The notes beneath the pieces are model-generated. The model searched no databases. It was not told the DNA's origin and saw only the letters and a program-made list of their open reading frames with translations. From Ligustrum vulgare (taxonomy: Eukaryota > Streptophyta > Magnoliopsida > Lamiales > Oleaceae), in the NCBI GenBank assembly GCA_963555705.1, contig OY743172.1:17669446-17733445 (forward strand): DNA of 64,000 nt. The letters are read 5' to 3'. This document shows, one piece after another, positions 57,232-64,000 of the stretch; the first letter of the stretch is position 1; every line of letters begins with the position of its first letter. The position numbers and the translations under genes are program-made.

Positions 57232-57407
57232 TTAGAGTAAAAATCTATCTCAGTCTAAAAATAATCATCATACGGTCAATTCAAAGTCAAGAATCTATAC
57301 GTGGAGCAAAAAATAATCGTAAAATCCAGATATTTACTATTGTACAGTCTTGACTTCCTCAAAATTAGCCACGTACTCTTTCAGATATTTATAGTGAAGA
57401 TTTTAGA

Positions 57408-57415
57408 CACGTGGC
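57408..57415 (+). promoter_or_regulatory. ABRE / G-box (CACGTGGC) upstream of the F-box gene
   Basis: CACGTGGC, the strong ABA-responsive element core bound by ABF/AREB bZIP factors, 236 bp upstream of the ATG at 57644. Confidence 0.55.
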
Positions 57416-57509
57416 AACATATACTCTACAATCCACACGCTTACGTTCTCCTCGATTCTACAATGCTCTGCTCAACCAATCATGAATGGCCACGATAGTC
57501 TGAATTTGC

Positions 57510-57517
57510 CGCGTGTC
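57510..57517 (+). promoter_or_regulatory. CE3-like coupling element (CGCGTGTC)
   Basis: CGCGTGTC resembles coupling element 3, which works with ABREs in ABA-induced promoters. It lies between the two ABRE-like motifs. Confidence 0.45.
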
Positions 57518-57570
57518 CCATGCTGAGAGCTAATGATTTCTAGGTAGTTTATCATTATTTGTTTGAATTA

Positions 57571-57578
57571 CACGTGTC
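57571..57578 (+). promoter_or_regulatory. ABRE-like motif (CACGTGTC)
   Basis: CACGTGTC, a second G-box/ABRE, 73 bp upstream of the ATG and just before a weak TATA-like ATATATTT (about 57600). Confidence 0.5.
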
Positions 57579-57643
57579 CCATTGTCTGGTACACACACAT
57601 ATATTTGCGCCTTTGCAGAGAATAATTTCCCCAATCGGTTAAA

Positions 57644-58429
57644 ATGAGCGAAACTCCGAGCCAGAGACAGAGGGTTAACCAGGCTACTGAGTCGTCCGAG
57701 TCTGGGATTTTCAATGAGCGGATTCTCGTCCTTGTGTTTGAATCTTTAAAATGGGACATTCAAGATCTCTGCGCGACTGCGTCGGTTAACCATAAACTTC
57801 GCGCCGTCGCTAAACGGCTTCTATGGAGGGAGTTATGTGTGCATCGCGCACCGCGAATGATAACTTCATTGATGGATAGTGTAAACAGCAGAATTTGCGG
57901 CGGATGGCAGTCGATTGCGAAATTACTATTTTTCTGCTGCGGATGTGAGTCTACTCGGCATTTCAGACTGAGTCAACCCTTACCAGGTCATTTCGTGAAA
58001 GAGTCCCGGTTTTCGAAGACTTCGGGTCAGAGCTTTTTGGCGAAGAATTGTAGAGGAGACGTACTGTATTTGAGCGACCCGTGTGAGCATACAGCGAGGG
58101 GCAGAGAGTACGATTTAGGTATTTATAGAGGGGTATTTCGGGAATTTAAAAAGTCGAGGACCTGGGAGTATTTGATAAGACGCCGGATCGAGTTTGAGGA
58201 GAAAATCCGATGTCCTTATTGTGGGACGCGGGTCTGGAGTATGACCGCGGCTCAGCTTGTGCCCAAGAAGAGTGCGGCTAAGAGGCTCGGCTCGCTGGAC
58301 GAGGGATTAGAGTATTTCGTGTGCCTGAATGGGCACTTGCACGGGACATGTTTGCTGGTGCCTTTATCGTCCGATGAAGATGATGACGATTATGATGATG
58401 AGAGTGGTGATGATTTGGACGGTCAGTAA
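57644..58429 (+). CDS. EDL3: EID1-like F-box protein (EDL3-type)
   Basis: A single-exon 261-aa ORF. A divergent F-box lies at about residues 21-60 (GIFNERILVLVFESLKWDIQ, then LCATASVNHKLRAVAKRLLW). It is followed by APRMITSLMDS, GGWQSIAKLLFFCCGCESTR, HFVKESRFSKTSGQSFLAKN, CRGDVLYLSDPCEH, a CPYCGTRVW motif (possible zinc-binding Cys pairs) and an acidic tail (SSDEDDDDYDDESGDDLD). This order is that of EID1 and the EID1-like F-box proteins EDL1-3. Length and tail fit EDL3, but I cannot exclude another EDL. EDLs bind ASK adaptors in SCF ubiquitin ligases; Arabidopsis EDL3 is ABA-induced and acts in ABA signalling, flowering and CO expression. The ATG is the first after the TATA-like motif. CACGTGGC, CGCGTGTC and CACGTGTC upstream are consistent with ABA control. 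Confidence 0.85.
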   Translation: MSETPSQRQRVNQATESSESGIFNERILVLVFESLKWDIQDLCATASVNHKLRAVAKRLLWRELCVHRAPRMITSLMDSVNSRICGGWQSIAKLLFFCCGCESTRHFRLSQPLPGHFVKESRFSKTSGQSFLAKNCRGDVLYLSDPCEHTARGREYDLGIYRGVFREFKKSRTWEYLIRRRIEFEEKIRCPYCGTRVWSMTAAQLVPKKSAAKRLGSLDEGLEYFVCLNGHLHGTCLLVPLSSDEDDDDYDDESGDDLDGQ

Positions 58430-58861
58430 TGGATCTACGTGACATCGGAATTGGCTAGTGTAGGTACTCCGATGAAGGAATTTACAGTGTTTTTTTTTAA
58501 TGGTGTGTGATTCCACATATTGATTTGGAGAGTCATTTTCGTATTGTAAATTTTGCACCATTGTATGTATGTGAGTTTTCATTAATGGAGTTCTAGTCAC
58601 ACTGATTTAGAGTAATATACTGACTGATATCAGTTTATGAGTGATTTTAGAGGGGACTAGTGCCCATTGTGGTGTGGGCACCAATCCCACGATAGGCACC
58701 ATAAAATTCATAATCAGTTTATTACCTGTTATTTATTGATGGTTCATTATTTCGCTATTTGAACATCCCTTGACCCGTATTCCCAATTGTTTTCCAATCT
58801 TGCTAGCATTAGTTGACACTTGACATACATGTGAGACAATTCTATTTTTCTCTCTCGCGCG

Positions 58862-58920
<59 letters not shown>

Positions 58921-59694
58921 TCTTTTTAAACAATAATCACACCACCTCCACACCACTCGTCAACCTTCTTGTAAATTTACATGTACAAGTAGAACTTTGT
59001 TTCACTTTCTGTCTCTTTTCATTATTCTCATTCATTAAAGATGACAAAATAGCTCGTCAACTCAAACCGTTTGAGCTCAACTAGAAAAAAGCTCAAGCTT
59101 AGAGCGGCTCGTGACTCAAGTCGAGCTTTTTTTGAGAGACGAGTTTTGGCTCAGCTCAGCTGGACTCGAGCCAAAAAAAATACACCCAAAAAGCTCGAGT
59201 CTTGAAATTTGCTCACGAGCTCAGTTCAACTTGTTATATATATGCAATTTCGATAATGAATTTATGAACTTTTGTTATAAAATTTTAAAACTCGAGACTC
59301 GAGAAAGTTCGAGCATAAAGCTTGAGCCGGACCTTATTTTTTAGGACGAGCCTTGACTCGACTCGACTCGGCTCGGCTCAAGCAAAAAGGAAGGGGGAAA
59401 AAAAACCCCATCTCCCTAAAAGCTCAAGCCTGGGATTTCAGCTCGTAGCTTGGCTTGACTTAGCTTGTTAACATTACTATCATTTATCAATGAAGTGTGT
59501 GAAAAAGATGGATGTTTAGAAATTCTTCTTCATTAAAATTAAAAAACATAATAACAATCAAGTAATTAATGCACATTCAATGAAAAAACGTGACTATATA
59601 CGACAAGACAAATTTCTTTACTTATTTCTCTTCATTTCCAGGTGATTGTGAACTATATAGTCTACAAGTACACTCTATATAAAGAACTTCGAAA
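58430..59694. other. Intergenic DNA between two convergent genes
   Basis: It should hold both 3' UTRs. It contains an (AT)n run (58867-58918) and a repeat-like segment at about 59048-59480 packed with GAGCTC, CTCGAG and GGCTCG words, typical of a plant hAT-type MITE interior. The ends of the segment were not resolved. Confidence 0.5.
58867..58918. repeat. (AT)n microsatellite
   Basis: About 26 AT units. Confidence 0.95.
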
Positions 59695-62429
59695 TCATGA
59701 AAGAGGCCCAGAATCCAAACACCAACACTTGTAATTTGATTTGGAGATATCGAAAAGCTCATCTGCCGTCATATTCTCAAGTTCTTTGGCCTTCCAAGAA
59801 TCAAAAGTGTTGGTAGATAATATCCCCATATCTTTTCTCTGGTGGCATTGGGACCTCATTCTCTTGTACAACCTCATTGCTGATACACAATCTTCATAAG
59901 GATCATGCACCCCCGACTGGATATCGTACCTATTAAACCAAAGCCCGTGTCAACCAATCTTGAAATATCACACACCAAGAACAAAACATCGAAGGAAGTG
60001 CAAATCAACTATAATACGGCCACCGTACTAACAGGCCACCAATGTTTTTTAACAGAATATGGAGGAAGCACATAAAAAAGAAAACCATTTTTCCTTTGAC
60101 CAAAAAACTGTTGGGCCATATTACTGAAATCTCAACTCAGATCTATGATCTTGACAAACTGACTGCAAATTTTAAGAAAAGTTCACTGCAAAAATATTGC
60201 TCGTCTAGAGTTGCCATTCTTGCAGTTTTATGGAAATAAATATGATTAACTTCAATATATTTTTCACCGGGCGACGTTGGGTAACAGTTCATAAAGAAAA
60301 ATTTGATGATTATGGTTAGCAACTGAAGTGTTGTTCAGGTTTTTGTTGACTCAAGTTCCGGTAAATTCCCTTTAGCTCCAACTCTCGTCTATCCTTCTGT
60401 AAGTTGTATCTTAAATTAGCCAAAAAAGAAATAAAATAAAATAATAATAATAATAAAGAAAGGAACCCCTAGAATAATCACTGGAGAAGACAACTTACCC
60501 AAGATAGGTCTTAGTGAGGTACTTGAGCGAGTGGCTGACGAGGTTTGTCTTCATTAAGGGAGGGTATTTTGCTGTATCCCTGCACACAGGAGGAAAAATT
60601 AAGCAAAATGGAGTGTGCATCAAACCACTTAATCCACTTCTTTCTTATTTCATTACTCTTAATTATAGCAGCTAAAATTCAAGTACAATCAGTACACAGT
60701 GACCAGCTTGTAGATACACTAGGTAGAAATGAAAATTCATATTAAAATCCACTGGTGAGAACTTGAACAAGTTAATTCAAGAAATTAACAAAGAAGTCAG
60801 CCTTTTGAGAGCAGAGAAAACCCTGCTTATCCCCCATTCCCCATTTTCTGGTGCTCGTCTTCATTTTTCTTTTTGGGAAGATGGGACTAAGGAGAGGGAG
60901 CAGAATTTGCGATTAAAAACCATAAATCACCATCAAACAAAAGTTGAGCTCTGTATCTTGTTCACGAGCCTCCACATCGTGCATGAAACAAGAAGTCCAT
61001 TCTAATTCAAGAAAACAAATTGATTTCTTTTAACAGATGGTCGGATGCAATGTAATCTCATGAAAATGGGTTTGTAACCTTAATTGCCCCAAGATGACTT
61101 CACCTCAGCAGATGATCAGGATAATTCATTCTCAAGCAATTCAAATCGTGCTCAATGGAATGACCCACAAGAACTCTAGCTTTGCCACCATTTAACCGTG
61201 CTCTCCCAATTGACTCTCCGTTGTAGAGAATCTGCAAAATCTTATCTTGCACTTCCTTGAGTGGCATAGCATTTCTCAGATGCTCCTCAGTAATACCAGT
61301 AACTTCATTCCTAAAATATAATATACATAGAATTATAACTGACAAGCACGCCAAAAAACCAAACTAAATACTTAAAGAATAAATAGATCATATGCATCTC
61401 CCAGATACCTATAATTGGTAACAGGAATTACAGGTACTACATAAGTATGGAAAATCGGTTTTTCATCTTCGTCAACAAGGCATACCCTACCACATATATC
61501 TAGTGATTCATCACTACCTCCACCAACCATTTCGCAATCCATAGCGATTGCTTCAGGAATTCTCCCATTGCCATTTATACCAGTTCGAGATTCTGTCCAA
61601 GGCATCTTCACCAAATCCTGTATGATAAACTAAAAAGTTAGACGATCATATGCTTGCAACATGTGAAGTCCATTTTCTGACCAGTGACCACAATAATATT
61701 TCCTGGAAAAAAGGTTATGAATATCTCAATTTGCTTATGAGGGAAAATTTCCCAGGTCAACTCACCAGGGGAAAAGGAGCAGGCAGGCAACAGATTTCCA
61801 TGTGCTCACTGAGAGAAGCCGGATTGTCGAAAATTCTCATACAGAGGCTGCAACCTCTTTCAGCAAATATTTTTGAACAATTTCCTTTAGCCAGTGAACC
61901 TAGAGGTTTGAGAAAATGATTATGAGTACGAGCACCCGAGTCAACCTTTGAAATATAAATGTTCCAAATTGTAGTATTATAAATCACCAGTTGTGTGCTC
62001 CCTTAGTGACGCGAAGGATTTGCAATGCTTTTGACACACACCACATTGAGGCTGGTGAACTGAGTGATACGAGATTTTCATATGTGCAACAAGATGCTCC
62101 TTTTTCTTATACTGCTTGAAACATGCTGCACACTTATGCCTGAAATCAGTCACAAATTACACACCACTCACGGTAACATAGGGGTCTTATCCTAATATTA
62201 GAATATGATAAAATTAAGCCGTCAAAGAAAAGTGTGGGTTGATTTTGTAATGCACAGTGTCAACTAATATATTATAAATTCGTAAACAGTATGTAACGAA
62301 TTACTCTGAATGAAGATAGCCAATCAGCATAATGTCACAAAGCTTAAATTGATCATAAACAGGAAGTACAAGATAACCTAGCACATCGTAGATCAAATAA
62401 CATTAAATACTATGGTACATTGTTAGTCT

Positions 62430-62522
<93 letters not shown>

Positions 62523-63692
62523 TACTCTTTATGTTATAATAATTGAGTATCACCTGTATAATAAGAAAGGCATAAAAGGGATCTTTGCATTTAAACTAAG
62601 ATGAACATCTTCTAAGAAGTCGTCCAAAAATCTCTACTGGTTTGACTACACTCAACTCTCAAAATAAGCAAAGAGATAAAAAAAAAGTGTATGGAATCTC
62701 TAAATTTGTCCACTTTTAAACCTCTCATATTTCTCACTTTCCAAATCTTCCTTAGCAACTACTTCAAAACTAATTTGATCTTCCAGCTTTATTGTAACGA
62801 TCCAGCCTATGAATAAGTTGTTAAGTTACGTATTGTTCACTTTAGGAGTGCTTAAGGCCATCTAACCCTCATAACTTTATGTCTTGTCCTCGGGAATCGA
62901 ACACAAACATCTGTCTTATGGGAGTCTTAAGTTGAAAATTGTTATCAATTGAGATTGAATGTTGGATCTATTTTCGCCTCATGAATTTCTATCTAGTCCT
63001 GAAAATTCAAACTCGAGGCATTTACCTTACGAGAGGCTTAAGTTGAATACGGGTCCAATGAGCTCACTTTTTTTTATAACTCGCTCTCTATGTCAAGCCG
63101 CTAAATTATGTTTTGTCTATTTTTGGAGAGCCTGAACATTTCTTACCCCTCTCGAATCTCTGGCGCGTTCCTAGGATTGAGCCCAAGACCCCATATGTCT
63201 TATGAGGGACTTAAGTCGAATCCTGAGGACATAAATTTGTGAAGGATAAGATGAGTCCAGACTTTCCCAGAGTAGACAAAACGTAAGTTAACGGCTTGAG
63301 AACAGTGACGGTGTCGTTACATATTCATTCCAAACTAATGATAACCAATTAATATGCTTCTATAATGGCAGGTTAAAAGAGTTACTAAGTATGCAAACAC
63401 TAGTAAATGCAACAATCTGATTGTATTAATTATAATGAACACCTTGCAAAACAGTAGACAAATTACAAGTACAACCAGCCAAGTCAAAATGCAAGGCATA
63501 TAGCTACTTGTAAACCTCCGGACCATATTAAAATTCATTGCTGCAAAAAGTAATATTATGGGCAAGGTTCTAAATTGCGTAATGCGCGACGAGGCGACGC
63601 ATCTCGCCTAAGCGCGCTCAATTCACTGTGGAAGTTTACCTTGCTGTTGTTATTGCGGTTTTCGCTTTCGCATAATCCACACTGGATTCCAT
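59695..63692 (-). CDS. C2H2 zinc-finger plus REX4/ISG20-like 3'-5' exonuclease (7 coding exons)
   Basis: Minus-strand exons: 63692-63640, 62139-61988, 61899-61766, 61617-61409, 61310-61104, 60579-60499, 59929-59695. They total 1071 nt (356 aa); phases join, introns are GT-AG. Zinc fingers: HKCAACFKQYKKKEHLVAHM (residues ~19-38), QCGVCQKHCKSFASLREH (~50-67) and a third at ~84-105 (GCSLCMRIFD...EHMEICC). The DEDDh exonuclease domain has Exo I MDCEMVGGGS (Asp140, Glu142), Exo II GHSIEHDL (Asp238) and Exo III HDPYEDC (His287, Asp292); all five catalytic positions are present. The C-terminus SNYKCWCLDS is shared with the Arabidopsis protein I recall as At3g15080. The family trims RNA 3' ends (REX4-type, pre-rRNA processing); the plant member's substrate is not established. 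Exon 1 is short and its ATG is the least certain part. Intron 1 (62140-63639) holds a microsatellite and repeats. Confidence 0.85.
62429..62518. repeat. Compound (TG)n(AG)n microsatellite in intron 1 of the exonuclease gene
   Basis: About 13 TG units followed by about 32 AG units. Confidence 0.95.
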
Positions 63693-63839
63693 GGCGTTTT
63701 GAGCTGAATTATCCGTAGACAAGGAACAATAGGATTATAGAGAGGTGGAATAATAGTAGATTATATTTGGGGATAAAGGCTAGGGTTTCTAGGATTATGC
63801 TTGGGTAATTCACTGGCATATGGATAGGTTAATTGCACC

Positions 63840-64000
63840 TAGGGGTGGACAAACAAAATAATCGAATCAGATCAGACTAAATCAGAGTCAAATCAAATCA
63901 AGCGATTTGGTTCAGTTCTACGTAAAAAAAAATAATGATTTGATTCTTAGAATTAAGAATCATTTGATTTCGGTTCTGGTTCTGGTTCTCTTTCCAGAAC
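63840..64000. mobile_element. hAT-type MITE, truncated by the window edge
   Basis: It begins TAGGGGTGGACAAAC, the same terminal motif as the hAT element at 11009-11854, and continues into self-complementary GGTTCTGG/CCAGAAC and GATTTGATT/AATCATTT words. The other end lies outside. Confidence 0.6.

Noticed and set aside
62800..63260. Repeats with GGGAATCGAAC-type words as a tRNA gene or SINE array in exonuclease intron 1
   Set aside because: Box B-like words occur, but no box A at the right distance, no cloverleaf and no target duplication could be shown.
63560..63630. GACGAGGCGACGCATCTCGCC segment as a CpG island promoter
   Set aside because: It resembles the dispersed plant 'GCG/AGGCG' repeat and lies in intron 1, downstream of the start codon, so it is not promoter evidence.

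Overview
This window is nuclear DNA from a flowering plant, most likely a eudicot. It has AT-rich intergenic DNA, GT-AG introns and five recognisable plant host genes. Between the genes lies a dense, layered set of transposable elements. Nothing in it looks bacterial: no operons, CRISPR array, rRNA or tRNA gene.

Host genes: (1) SmD1, a core spliceosomal Sm protein, 4 coding exons at 4927-6817 (+). (2) An OEP7-type chloroplast outer-envelope protein, intronless, 12287-12505 (+). (3) A full-length p31comet/MAD2L1BP homologue, 7 coding exons, 274 aa, 37562-39876 (-). (4) An EID1-like F-box protein (EDL3-type), intronless, 57644-58429 (+), with ABRE and CE3-like motifs upstream. (5) A C2H2 zinc-finger plus DEDDh 3'-5' exonuclease (REX4/ISG20-like), 7 coding exons, 356 aa, 59695-63692 (-), convergent with the F-box gene.

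Layout of the rest. 1-1014 is a gag-like ORF of the 'putative gypsy-type transposon' family (PF04195) that runs off the left edge. 2.1-2.5 kb is an LTR fragment whose relative is a clean solo LTR at 51148-52429. 3.5-11.9 kb is a MITE district: PIF/Harbinger-like elements with TAA target duplications, one nested in another, a 0.7-kb tandem duplication and a hAT-type MITE. 12.7-21.6 kb is an L1-type LINE split by a young Copia element (16300-21179). 21604-28368 and 46468-50661 are two non-autonomous Helitrons of one family; the second carries an exon of isoprenylcysteine methylesterase (ICME). 28589-34588 is a decayed Copia element whose 5' third is an array of short hairpins with a shared loop. 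40096-45855 is a young chromodomain Gypsy element inserted in a 114-bp GC-rich SINE-like islet about 220 bp upstream of the p31comet start codon. 53.1-54.9 kb is a 5'-truncated Copia remnant, and 55839-56564 is a hAT derivative with the start of a transposase gene.

The host genes share no pathway. They are ordinary, separately transcribed plant genes (splicing, plastid envelope, mitotic/meiotic checkpoint, ubiquitin ligase adaptor, RNA processing). Exon coordinates were worked out by hand from splice sites, reading phase and remembered protein families; no database search or alignment program was run.
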